From: Zobellia barbeyronii
Lineage (GTDB): Bacteria; Bacteroidota; Bacteroidia; Flavobacteriales; Flavobacteriaceae
Assembly (NCBI RefSeq): GCF_018603515.1
Contig: NZ_JACATN010000005.1
Location: forward strand, 1-64,000
DNA length: 64,000 bases
Direction of reading: 5' to 3'
Positions 44,716-53,579 of the stretch are shown in pieces. A program made the translations under genes and the position numbers. Numbering within the stretch: position 1 is the stretch's first letter; each line of letters starts with the position of its first letter. The notes beneath the pieces are model-generated. The model worked only from the letters and a program-made list of their open reading frames with translations, ran no database searches and had not been told where the DNA came from.

Positions 44716-45408
44716 ATGTCATCTAAATCTCATATTTTAGTTAACGGTCATTCTCATGTGATCTACCAAGCCAATGCCTTATCTCAAGAAGAATTGGTAA
44801 AACAAAGTGAAGTTTTTTACAGCTATTTAAATCAAAGAAGATCGGTTCGGGAGTATGCAGATACGCCTGTTCCTAAAGAAGTGATTGAAACCTTGATAAA
44901 AACGGCCGCTACTGCCCCATCTGGAGCGCATAAACAACCGTGGACATTTTGTGCGGTTTCTAATCCTGCACTCAAAACTAAAATTAGAGAAGCTGCAGAA
45001 GCGGAAGAAAAGGAAAGCTACGAAAGTAGAATGAGCGACCGATGGAAGAAAGATTTAGAACCTCTGGGGACGGATATGCACAAGCCTTTTTTAGAGATTG
45101 CTCCGTGGCTAATTATCGTATTTAAAAAAGTACATGACCTTGGTGACGAAGGTGAAAAACTAAATAATTACTACGTAAATGAATCTGTGGGTATTGCCTG
45201 CGGTATGCTCATAACGGCTATACATAATGCTGGTTTGGTTACTTTGACCCACACGCCTAGCCCTATGAATTTTCTGGCTAAGTTATTGAACCGACCCAGT
45301 AATGAAAGGGCTTTTTTATTATTGCCTGTAGGATATCCTAAATCCCCAACTTATGTTCCAGATATTGAAAGGAAGCCTTTAGATGAGGTTTCGGAATTTT
45401 ATGAGTAA
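44716..45408 (+). CDS. Iodotyrosine deiodinase-like flavin dehalogenase
   Basis: This 230-residue nitroreductase-fold protein has FMN-binding motifs RRSVREY and TAPSGAHKQPW. It has the lid typical of iodotyrosine deiodinase: Glu98, Tyr102 and Lys123 lie at the spacing of human E157, Y161 and K182, which bind the amino-acid part of the substrate. Other shared stretches are GIACGMLITAIHNAGL and LLPVGYP. The family removes halogen from iodo-, bromo- or chlorotyrosine using reduced FMN. No N-terminal membrane anchor is present, as in bacterial homologues. It is monocistronic with a -7 box at 44675-44682. Activity on halotyrosines is strongly suggested but not shown. Confidence 0.88.
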   Translation: MSSKSHILVNGHSHVIYQANALSQEELVKQSEVFYSYLNQRRSVREYADTPVPKEVIETLIKTAATAPSGAHKQPWTFCAVSNPALKTKIREAAEAEEKESYESRMSDRWKKDLEPLGTDMHKPFLEIAPWLIIVFKKVHDLGDEGEKLNNYYVNESVGIACGMLITAIHNAGLVTLTHTPSPMNFLAKLLNRPSNERAFLLLPVGYPKSPTYVPDIERKPLDEVSEFYE

Positions 45409-45813
45409 TGAATAATTATTTATTTTCATATACGACTGTATATCAATAATTTAATTTTTGAATTAGTCTATTTTACTTTAAATATATCCCCTTAGTTCGT
45501 GTTTAGCTTTGAGGATAAATTTTGTGATGAAAATTATCGTCTAATATTTCTACAGCGTAGATTGCAAATATAGTTCCCTAATTCTTAGTCATTTTACTGA
45601 ATGGCTGAGCTATAATGACTTAAAATCAACTTATATAATCATCTGTTTTATTTCCTACCCTGTGAATTTAACATCATATATATAATTAGACTGAGTGCAC
45701 GGTTTTTCTTGCAAACCATACATATTTTAAATCAATCTTCTGATTTTCAATATAGTTTTACACCAAATAATCTTCCCTCATTAGATATTTCTTAACCATA
45801 AAATGAAACTATT
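45409..45813. other. Intergenic
   Basis: This is an AT-rich gap of about 400 bp before the protease gene. No terminator, RNA or ORF is convincing. It should hold the promoter of the two-gene unit that follows. Confidence 0.3.
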
Positions 45814-46407
45814 ATGAGAAAACAAGCAGTAAAACTAGTCTTTGGAGCTATTTTGATGATGCTATATCAAAGTTGCTGTACACCAAGCGCTACGATTGGT
45901 AGTGTAAATAACATCTTAAGACCTCAAGAAACCAATAATTGGTGCTGGGCCGGGGTAACTCAAATGATTGCGCAAAACGAAGGTCAAATAGTAAGTCAGT
46001 GCGATTTAGCTAATCATAGATTTACTAAAACCAATTGTTGTGATTTTCAGAATACTGGTGAAAGTTGTCCTAAAACAAGTGATTGCAATACTCCGGGCTG
46101 GCTAGAACTTACCTTTGCAGGTGTTAGTTTTAAGGAGGACACCAGTGCCTTAACATGGTCTAACCTTAAGAAAAATATTTATTGCAAAAAGAATGTTTTA
46201 GGTTATGCTTATGGTACTCCTGGGGTAACAGGACACGTAGTTGTCATAAAAGGATATGTTACCGTTGGCGGCACACAATATGTCGTACTCAATGACCCTT
46301 GGTCACCTTGTAATGGTTCTGAGCGATTAATTACATATGATGAATATGTTAACCCTGCAGGTGCTAGAACACACTGGAGAACTTGGTATGATACAACTAA
46401 AATTTAA
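45814..46407 (+). CDS. Papain-like cysteine protease lipoprotein
   Basis: This 197-residue protein has a signal segment and a lipobox YQSC (Cys21). The catalytic pattern is papain-like: Cys44 in NNWCWAGV, His141 in TGHVVVIKGY and Asn160 in VVLNDPW, as in the AvrRpt2/C70 and C39-like families. Eight or more further Cys suggest disulfides in the periplasm or outside. The family cleaves peptide bonds; the substrate is unknown. It is followed 18 bp downstream by a second secreted protein, possibly its substrate or inhibitor. Confidence 0.8.
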   Translation: MRKQAVKLVFGAILMMLYQSCCTPSATIGSVNNILRPQETNNWCWAGVTQMIAQNEGQIVSQCDLANHRFTKTNCCDFQNTGESCPKTSDCNTPGWLELTFAGVSFKEDTSALTWSNLKKNIYCKKNVLGYAYGTPGVTGHVVVIKGYVTVGGTQYVVLNDPWSPCNGSERLITYDEYVNPAGARTHWRTWYDTTKI

Positions 46408-46425
46408 AAACCTAAAAAAATAAAG

Positions 46426-47055
46426 ATGAAAGCATTAAGAACAATTATGAGCTTAGCAATACTCTTTTGCATTATTGATGCAGAAGCACAGAAAGATGAC
46501 AATTTTCAAGCAGTTGTGGAAAAAGGGAAAGCGGACTTAATCGAAGTTTTAGCAACAGGCGAACAATTTAATTTTGATATTGAAGCCGATGCAGTTAAAA
46601 GCGCTAAAGCAGATACTGGGCTACCATTTCATGAAATGAATTTTGATCAGTTGTTAAAATACGACGAAAAGGGAATTCAAAGCACGCTTCAACCAGAAAG
46701 TAAGAAAATCATTCCATTAGTTTCAAATGAATCTGTAGTTACCACTATTTCGATTTCCAATGTAGAGGGTAAATATCGAGTAACTGATTTAATTAACCAT
46801 CAATATGGTTATGAACTGAATCAGCTTCCTCGTGAGGCAAAAAAAAACAACTTCAAAAGCCTCAGGATTATTTATGTTCCGAACTTAAATACTACCATAT
46901 ACACCTTCAACGAGAAAAGCTATACCAGCTATGGAAATCGTAGTCTAAAAGAAGGAATGGATACGGAAGAACTCATGAAAATTTTAAAGACGGACGCTAT
47001 TAAATTTGAAAAGGAATTAGGACTTCAAGCTAAAAAAGGTAAACTATTAAATTAA
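46426..47055 (+). CDS. Secreted partner of the papain-like protease, unknown
   Basis: This 209-residue protein has a signal peptide (about 1-21, ending AEAQ). No family was recognised. The mature part has a helical N-terminal half and strands such as VVTTISISNVEGKY, followed by a tail rich in Lys. It is co-transcribed with the protease 18 bp upstream, and a terminator follows at 47080-47118. A role as substrate, inhibitor or cofactor of the protease is inference from position only. Confidence 0.65.
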   Translation: MKALRTIMSLAILFCIIDAEAQKDDNFQAVVEKGKADLIEVLATGEQFNFDIEADAVKSAKADTGLPFHEMNFDQLLKYDEKGIQSTLQPESKKIIPLVSNESVVTTISISNVEGKYRVTDLINHQYGYELNQLPREAKKNNFKSLRIIYVPNLNTTIYTFNEKSYTSYGNRSLKEGMDTEELMKILKTDAIKFEKELGLQAKKGKLLN

Positions 47056-47079
47056 ATAAACACTACATTTAATAGCACT

Positions 47080-47118
47080 AAAAAGCCTATTTAACAGATG
47101 TTTATATAGGCTTTTTTT
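47080..47118 (+). terminator. Rho-independent terminator
   Basis: GCCTAT at 47085-47090 pairs with ATAGGC at 47106-47111 and is flanked by an A-run and a T-run. It lies between convergent genes and may act in both directions. Confidence 0.6.
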
Positions 47119-47156
47119 ATGCACATGTAGGTAGCAATATTATAGATAAATCTCTT

Positions 47157-48548
47157 CTACGAAGAAGGTTTAATATTCTGGTTTACACGGAATAAATTCT
47201 CAGGATCATAGGTCTTTTTGATATTTGCTAACCGCTCATAATTGTGTTTATAACTGGCTTTGATTCGCTCCTGACCTTCATCCATCATAAAGTTTGAATA
47301 CGCACCTCCTGCCGAAAACGGATGCAAGGCTTCTTGATACGCTTTACACCATTCGGTGATTTTTTCTGCATCATCGGGGTCTGCCGATACACCAATATAG
47401 ACGCCGGCATATTTAGCGTCTCTATACGCCCAAGGTGTTTCTTCGGCACCTACGCTACTGGCAGCTCCGGTAATGGGGTACAAATGCATTTGTGATAAGG
47501 GCGTAGGAATTGTAGAACCGTATTTTAAATGTTCTGCGCGTATTTCTGGGGTAAGGTCATTAAAAAAGTCCGCGCGCCAGTACCATTGCAATCCTGTAGG
47601 TAAAAGTCCATCAAACATACCCTGTAGGCTGGGATAAGGCATTTCGCCTACATGGGCAAAAACAGGATTCAAAGCTAAAACCGGTTTGAATAACGCTGTG
47701 AATTTATCAGGGTCTCCAGTATAACACCAGACGATAGCACAGAATTTTTTATGGTGTAATTCCTCTGGAAATGGGGACTCCGGTATGATCATCGTTGCAA
47801 TAAATCCACTTAAGTCTTCGGAAGCCTCATGAATAAAGGTGTCGTACCATTCCATAATTTCCTCTACCCTTTCAATAGGCCATAAGGTAGGTCCGCCAGT
47901 TATCATTTTTACGGGTCGTCCTTGAAATTTGAAAGAAGTCACTACGCCAAAATTACCACCGCCTCCGCGTATGGCCCAAAACAGGTCTGTATTTTCTTTG
48001 GCGTTTACGGTAACAAAAGAACCATCTGCCAATACCATTTCCGCTTCAAGGAGATTATCTATAGTAAGTCCGTATTTACGGGATAAATATCCCACTCCAC
48101 CTCCTAGTGTTAATCCACCAACTCCAGTGCTGGAAACCATTCCTGATGGAATAGCCAACCCATACTCATGCGTAGCACTATCTACTTCGCTCCAAAGATT
48201 ACCACCACCCACTTTTACAGTGTTATCAGTGGTGTCTACATCCACAAATTTGATTCCCGACAAATCTATCACCAAACCATCATCACAAAGTCCCAGGCCG
48301 CCACCGTTATGGCCTCCGCCAAGTACGGCTACCAACAAATTGTTCTCTCTACCAAAGTTTACGGCAGCTATAACATCATCCGCATTTTTACACATGGCAA
48401 ACAAACCTGGGCGTTTATCGATCATGGCGTTGTACACTTTTCTGGTCTCGTCATAACTGGCATCCGAAGGTAAAACAAGCCCTCCTTTTAACTGTGACTT
48501 AAAGGATTTCAAAGTATCTGAAGGAATGTTTTTTGCTAGGTTTTTCAT
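47157..48548 (-). CDS. BBE-type FAD-linked oxidoreductase
   Basis: This 463-residue protein has a PCMH-type FAD domain with LGGGHNGGGLGL, where His80 is the likely covalent flavin site. It also has GGLTLGGGVGYLSRKYGLT and the C-terminal berberine-bridge segment (NYERLANIKKTYDPENLFRVNQN). The family oxidises alcohols, sugars or amines with oxygen as acceptor. No signal peptide is seen. It is upstream-divergent from nothing and leftward, with the NTF2-like gene behind it on the same strand. Confidence 0.88.
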   Translation of the reverse strand: MKNLAKNIPSDTLKSFKSQLKGGLVLPSDASYDETRKVYNAMIDKRPGLFAMCKNADDVIAAVNFGRENNLLVAVLGGGHNGGGLGLCDDGLVIDLSGIKFVDVDTTDNTVKVGGGNLWSEVDSATHEYGLAIPSGMVSSTGVGGLTLGGGVGYLSRKYGLTIDNLLEAEMVLADGSFVTVNAKENTDLFWAIRGGGGNFGVVTSFKFQGRPVKMITGGPTLWPIERVEEIMEWYDTFIHEASEDLSGFIATMIIPESPFPEELHHKKFCAIVWCYTGDPDKFTALFKPVLALNPVFAHVGEMPYPSLQGMFDGLLPTGLQWYWRADFFNDLTPEIRAEHLKYGSTIPTPLSQMHLYPITGAASSVGAEETPWAYRDAKYAGVYIGVSADPDDAEKITEWCKAYQEALHPFSAGGAYSNFMMDEGQERIKASYKHNYERLANIKKTYDPENLFRVNQNIKPSS

Positions 48549-48674
48549 TTTAATGGTGATTAAATGTATTATTTAGATAAAATTATTAATCAGCTTAATG
48601 TCAATTGATACTGAAAATTTAAAATAGTCCTAAAAACTGTTTTGTCAATATAAAGGACTAGCATATCATTCTTA

Positions 48675-49184
48675 TTATAGCGGCTTAGGTGTTAAAGGCG
48701 AATGATGCTCATGAACCATTTTCCAACCCTTGCCAGTGTCTACAAACAAGAGGGTGATTTGGTCGTTTACAACAACTAAATCTTCACCGAATTTCAATTG
48801 AAAATCTGAGTGAAATGTCAGGTTGGCTACATCACCATACACCGCGATTTTTAAGTCCTGCGCATCAAACTTCACGACTTCGGTTACGGAACCAAAAACA
48901 TTACGTTCATGTTCCTCATTGGCAACATCTCCATTTCTAGGTGCACCGTTTTTAAATTCGGTGAATTTAGGACCATAGGCATGAAAGGAAATCAGCTTAT
49001 CCATATCACCATCTTTAATACTTTGGGCAATGGCTCCAAAAGTTTCTAGTACTTCTTGTTGCTTCTCAGGAAACTCATCATTTACGATGTCAATTCCTGG
49101 TTCCTGAGCATTGGCCGATTTTACACAATTTGCGAAAAACACCCCTAATGCTACGATTGCTACTACTGTTAATTTTGCTTTCAT
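48675..49184 (-). CDS. Secreted NTF2-like protein (DUF4440/SnoaL type)
   Basis: This 169-residue protein has a signal peptide (about 1-26, ending ANAQ). The mature part is an NTF2-like cone fold: the helix EVLETFGAIAQSIKDGDMDKLISF, the FGSVTEVVKFDAQDLKIAVYGDVA strand set and the end GKGWKMVHEHHSP, which is typical of the DUF4440/SnoaL class. A substrate cannot be named. It lies 126 bp from the FAD oxidase start, same strand, and may be co-expressed with it. Confidence 0.78.
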   Translation of the reverse strand: MKAKLTVVAIVALGVFFANCVKSANAQEPGIDIVNDEFPEKQQEVLETFGAIAQSIKDGDMDKLISFHAYGPKFTEFKNGAPRNGDVANEEHERNVFGSVTEVVKFDAQDLKIAVYGDVANLTFHSDFQLKFGEDLVVVNDQITLLFVDTGKGWKMVHEHHSPLTPKPL

Positions 49185-49315
49185 AATTTCTATATGTATT
49201 TGATTTGTAACAAATGTAGATTGGAATATTTCTCCCCAATTCTACATTTAGACCAAATAAATACACTTTTGGATCAAGAGAAATTAAACAAGTCAACTAA
49301 CTACATTACAAATAC

Positions 49316-50410
49316 TTACACGTTCCACTTAAAGTTAGAAGGCAATATCCCATACTTTTTATGGAAACATTTTGAGAAATAGGCAGGACTGCTGAAACCC
49401 GTGCTGTAGGCAACTTCAGAAATATTAGAACGCTCCTTTTTAAGCAATTCCAACGCCTTTTTTAAACGGAAATCCCGCAAGAAAATATTGGGTGATTTTC
49501 CTACCAAATTCATCATCGTACGGTACAATTTTGATTTGCTATACCCCAGATTATTTTCAAAATCGCTGACTGTAATGGTGGTTTTGGACCATATTTTTTC
49601 TGTGTAGGTCATTAAAACCGTCATAAATTCTTCATCTATGGTATTCAAAACAGCGATTGTATACTCTTTAGAAAGCGGTTTATTCTGATTTTCACTCTCA
49701 AAAAGGTCTTTTACCGCCGTAGAAACCGAAAATCCACTCTTGGCCACATCACTCAGGTATTCCGCAATTTGTATGGTATCTTCAAAAATACCATCCTTCT
49801 CCGTTACTGGAGTCCCGGCGCTAATTCCTATGGCAAACTCCAAATCTGGGGTTACCATGGCATTATACGCACGCTGAATCTGTATACCACTATGTATGGC
49901 ATTAGTGACGGAATCAAAAGAAATCAAAAATGTATCACCTTCATGGCGCACCACACGACCTTTATGCTCGGCAACCAAAGCTTTAATGGCCGTAGTATAG
50001 CCTCTAAGCGCAGCTTTGATTGTAGAAATTTCATTTGCTTTAAAAGTGGTATGCCGTATTTTAACCACCATAAGGGTTCTAAAAGCAGGATCATTGATAA
50101 TGTTGAGCGAAACGTCTTTAGACTTCTCAGGGTCTTCTATACGCCCTAAAAACGACTCTACAATGGTATCGTTCACCTCAATAATACGCGTGGGTACGGC
50201 ACCATGTGCATTTTCATGTAATTCAATAAGGGCTTCCTTGCTGGGCGCTTCTATGAGACAAAAGGCGGTTTTACGCTTCTCATCGCACCAATAGGTAAGG
50301 CCGCGACAACCGTATTCATGTTCAATGTCTAAATCTGCTTGGTGCATTTCTGCTACATGTGCGGATGTTACCCCGTCCGGTAGATTGTGTAAATCTAAAA
50401 ATAAAGGCAT
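49316..50410 (-). CDS. DUF4242-cyclase-like-AraC fusion regulator
   Basis: This is a 364-residue protein if it starts at MPLFLDLH; an in-frame Met at 50452 would add 14. Three domains follow one another. Residues 1 to about 85 resemble DUF4242 (a nickel-binding family). About 115-250 resembles a class III nucleotide cyclase (HEGDTFLISF, FAIGISAGTPV). The C-terminus (about 270-364) is an AraC HTH ending in a SEVAYSTGFSSPAYFSKCF motif. In the cyclase part the first metal Asp of the FADIVG-type motif is Lys (VVKIRHTT), so it is probably a degenerate sensory domain. The protein likely acts as a DNA-binding regulator; the ligand is unknown. Confidence 0.8.
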   Translation of the reverse strand: MPLFLDLHNLPDGVTSAHVAEMHQADLDIEHEYGCRGLTYWCDEKRKTAFCLIEAPSKEALIELHENAHGAVPTRIIEVNDTIVESFLGRIEDPEKSKDVSLNIINDPAFRTLMVVKIRHTTFKANEISTIKAALRGYTTAIKALVAEHKGRVVRHEGDTFLISFDSVTNAIHSGIQIQRAYNAMVTPDLEFAIGISAGTPVTEKDGIFEDTIQIAEYLSDVAKSGFSVSTAVKDLFESENQNKPLSKEYTIAVLNTIDEEFMTVLMTYTEKIWSKTTITVSDFENNLGYSKSKLYRTMMNLVGKSPNIFLRDFRLKKALELLKKERSNISEVAYSTGFSSPAYFSKCFHKKYGILPSNFKWNV

Positions 50411-50554
50411 AGGCGTGCTTTTTAGTATACATACCGCATAACTAGAAGTCAAAAAAAAGCATGTCTTTTTTGATTCTTGCGCATGTATTTAATATTAAGC
50501 GGGGGAAGAACTTAAATGTACTCAATTGCGGTGGAAGATAAAATGCGTGAACGC

Positions 50555-50585
50555 AAAAAAACCTTAATATTTCTATTAAGGTTTT
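50555..50585 (-). terminator. Rho-independent terminator
   Basis: A 12-bp stem (50558-50569 with 50574-50585) with a 4-nt loop runs into T residues on the minus strand. It terminates the DUF2130 gene. Confidence 0.8.
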
Positions 50586-50664
50586 GTATTGTACTAGTAA
50601 ACATTTTAGAAGCTTTTACGCAGTGTTCGAACTCTATATAAAATAAGACGCTGCTTTTCTACGG

Positions 50665-51933
50665 CTAGAACAATTGATCATCGTCATCATCTCCTTCTGG
50701 TAATTCCAAAGCTTTAACGGACTGTATAGCATTTCCTGCAATCCCTTTTATGGAGCCATACATATCAATTGTATTGGTTACCACCTTATCAATTTGTTTT
50801 TCGCGCTGCTTCCAGATGCGCTGCATGGAGCGTTTCTCACTTTCTAAATCAGACTTCATCTGTGTAAAGCCCTCCACTATAGCTTCTACTTGCATTCTAA
50901 AAGTGTTACCCGTTAGAAATGTGTAAAGCATGTCCATTTTATCTCCTTTGTTTTCTTGAGAACTAATGGCTGTATCTAGTTTAACAATGGTTTCTCTCAA
51001 AACGGAACAAAGACCTTTAAACTCTTCGTAATTACAAATCCATATGCCATCTTTTAGTCCCATTCTGTCCATGCCTGAAGGCATAACCTCAGTAACCAAA
51101 ACGCCAATATTGGCACCTCTATCTCTAATATCCGCTTTAAATTTTTCTATCCAAGTAGGCTGAAAATCTTTGGTACGTTTACTTTCGTAATATATAGAAC
51201 CGCAATTTTGGGCAGCACGGGTATTTACAATCTGAATACAATCTCCGCCTCTAGCACCTTTCTTAATTTCTTCAATTGAATCTAGTGGAAATTGAGACGC
51301 CAACCATTCTTCAATAGCCAGTTCTTGAACTTCACCTTGCAATTGCATAGAACCCTGCTCCTGCTTACGTTTCATTTCTTCGGTAAGCTTCTTTTGGTCT
51401 TCTAATTGCTTTTGCATTTCTTTAAAACGCAATTCGTTTTTGTCCTCTTCAGACTTTTTGATCTTCTCCTTTTCTGCAATAAGAATCTCGTTCAATTTCT
51501 TTTGAGATTCTGCTTCTGCAATCTCTTTTAGCTCAGACTTCTCGCGTTTCAGTTTTTCAATTTCAGCCTTGGTTCTATTGAGCTCTTTTATTTGCTCAGA
51601 CTTCTCATTCAGCTCTTTTTGTAATGCATCAAACTGTTCAGATTGTTCTTCTTTTAATTTGAGTTTAAGTTTGGACTCTATTTCTTTCTTACCCTCTTTT
51701 AACTGATTTTCTAAACGCTCTTGAAAAAGCTCGTTCTCTTGCTTTTTCTTTTCTAGAAACTCTGCTTTTTCACGTCTGAGTTTTTCTTGCTCATATTCAT
51801 AACGTTTCTTTTCTACTGCTATTTGAGACTGATATTTTTGTTTAATTTCTTCTTCAAGTTGATGCGCCAAAATATCTTGGACATCTATTGATGTGCCACA
51901 GTTTGGGCATTTTATTTGAGTATCTTCTTTCAT
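50665..51933 (-). CDS. DUF2130 domain protein
   Basis: This 422-residue protein starts with a single CPNC zinc-ribbon-like half (Cys9, Cys12). A long coiled coil follows, rich in Glu, Lys and Gln (about 30-200). The DUF2130 domain then contains GARGGDCIQIVNT, YESKRTKDFQPTW and the VTEVMPSGMD segment, which resemble restriction-endonuclease-fold nucleases. Its function is unknown; a DNA-processing role is inference. It has a strong terminator of its own at 50555-50585. Confidence 0.85.
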   Translation of the reverse strand: MKEDTQIKCPNCGTSIDVQDILAHQLEEEIKQKYQSQIAVEKKRYEYEQEKLRREKAEFLEKKKQENELFQERLENQLKEGKKEIESKLKLKLKEEQSEQFDALQKELNEKSEQIKELNRTKAEIEKLKREKSELKEIAEAESQKKLNEILIAEKEKIKKSEEDKNELRFKEMQKQLEDQKKLTEEMKRKQEQGSMQLQGEVQELAIEEWLASQFPLDSIEEIKKGARGGDCIQIVNTRAAQNCGSIYYESKRTKDFQPTWIEKFKADIRDRGANIGVLVTEVMPSGMDRMGLKDGIWICNYEEFKGLCSVLRETIVKLDTAISSQENKGDKMDMLYTFLTGNTFRMQVEAIVEGFTQMKSDLESEKRSMQRIWKQREKQIDKVVTNTIDMYGSIKGIAGNAIQSVKALELPEGDDDDDQLF

Positions 51934-52090
51934 AATTTTCTTTTTAATTCCTGTACATCTTCACAGGAACTTGTCTCTAATAAAATTTCAATAATACTAA
52001 TGAGTAAAGCTCGGAATTAATCAGCATTTGCTTCAAAATTAATTCATCAGTATTTGGGCTTTCAATCCCTTTATTTTACAAAATACACTA

Positions 52091-53305
52091 CTATTCTCCA
52101 ATTTCCCAATCAACCCATCTATCCATCCCATCCTGATACCATCTATCACCAGAAATAAATAACAAATCATTGTTTCTTTCCACTTCAAATTCTACAGGTT
52201 GGTTGTAAATTTTTCCGGATTTCCATGCATCAAAACATTGTAAGAGCAAGTCTATCTGTGCGTCTTTGGTCAGATCCATATCTAACGCATACAGTTGTTT
52301 TATGAGCGGTACAGCTTCAACAGACAGCTTATCATCAAAATGAATAAGTGGCGATAACCGTATGATGCTTTCGTTCAAATCTTTGCCTGTTGTGGCCTTA
52401 AAGAACATCATGGCCATATAATTGGCGGTATCTGGCGGTTGGTATAAAATGGTCTTGGCTTGGTTAAAAACGGTTTCCATAAAGAAGCTTACCTGAGGTT
52501 TGAATTTATGAAAAGCCCATTTCTTTCTTCGGTGTTGCTGGGTGTCTAGCTTCCAGTTCCAAAACGTCTCTTTACTATCCGAAGACATTAACGAGTTACT
52601 GGTACCAAGGGAAACAATTTGTATGTCCTTTAGGTCCACTTTTAATTTATAGGCCTCAATAATACCCGCAAGAATAGGATTATTGAAACCACCAAGGGCG
52701 CCATCCCAAAGTTCAAAAAACACACCACTCTCTTGTGCTTTAAAGCGAGCAGGGAAATCAAAATACTGCACGGGAGCATTAGAAGAACCGTTAATGGCCT
52801 GCGTAAGCCGCACGGAATCATAGCGCGATGGTGTTAACGCATAGGATTTAAAAAACTTAGCGCGGTTGTTTAACGCATCATAGGTGCAGACCACAATTTT
52901 AAGGGACTCTTTACCAATAATTTTTGGTAATTCTGACATTTGCACCTTATCTACTTCGGGAAACAGATATTCAAAAGCTTCCATTTTCTTTGTAGCACTA
53001 TATTTTGGTCCAAACCCAATACCAACAAACCGCAAATAATCTACCGGAAAAAAGCGGTCCCAAAAGGCATTCTTATGAAAAATACGTTCCCGGTTCTCTT
53101 TATCCTTGAATAAGGAAATTGCTTTGTCAATAGAATAATTTTCGGCAAGGGCTGCTAGAACAATACTACCACCAGAATTTGCAATTACTAAGTCAAACTT
53201 GCGGAGTACCTCATGACCATTGATATTTCCATACCTGTCCTTTAGTGTCAGTAACTGGATAATTGCCCAACTTCCGCCGCCGTCTAACGATAAAATTTTA
53301 TACAT
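52091..53305 (-). CDS. Patatin-like phospholipase
   Basis: This 404-residue protein has the patatin oxyanion loop DGGGSWA (8-14), the nucleophile Ser44 in ANSGGS and the Asp201 of the dyad in DGALGG. The nucleophile elbow reads ANSGG instead of the usual GxSxG. The family hydrolyses acyl esters of phospholipids. There is no signal peptide, so it acts in the cytosol or on the inner leaflet. Patatin proteins are also effectors of CBASS-type defence, but no cyclase or other CBASS gene is adjacent, so a lipid-metabolism role is equally likely. Confidence 0.85.
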   Translation of the reverse strand: MYKILSLDGGGSWAIIQLLTLKDRYGNINGHEVLRKFDLVIANSGGSIVLAALAENYSIDKAISLFKDKENRERIFHKNAFWDRFFPVDYLRFVGIGFGPKYSATKKMEAFEYLFPEVDKVQMSELPKIIGKESLKIVVCTYDALNNRAKFFKSYALTPSRYDSVRLTQAINGSSNAPVQYFDFPARFKAQESGVFFELWDGALGGFNNPILAGIIEAYKLKVDLKDIQIVSLGTSNSLMSSDSKETFWNWKLDTQQHRRKKWAFHKFKPQVSFFMETVFNQAKTILYQPPDTANYMAMMFFKATTGKDLNESIIRLSPLIHFDDKLSVEAVPLIKQLYALDMDLTKDAQIDLLLQCFDAWKSGKIYNQPVEFEVERNNDLLFISGDRWYQDGMDRWVDWEIGE

Positions 53306-53579
53306 TTTGGTCTACACGTAGTATTGAATAGCGAACAGCTGATATTCAATATTTTAATATTAGAAATACAGGAAATACTGCTTTGTAGTGAATAAATATA
53401 TTAAAATTTAACAAGTTATCAGTTACAGATATGTGTAATAAAAATCAAAAACTATACACTATACTACAGCACCTGACTTGCATCTCCTTATCCCAAATAC
53501 ATATTAACTAATTGTATGGTAACATCCTTGTAATTCCATAGCTCCCAAACCCTAAAAAACTAATATCTTCGCGCGCTAT

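Noticed and set aside
47929-48456. Rightward 175-codon ORF antisense to the FAD oxidase
   Set aside because: It is a Pro/Ser-rich shadow of the conserved FAD-binding domain.
52091-53305. CBASS defence system built on the patatin
   Set aside because: No CD-NTase, ubiquitin-like or other CBASS gene is adjacent.
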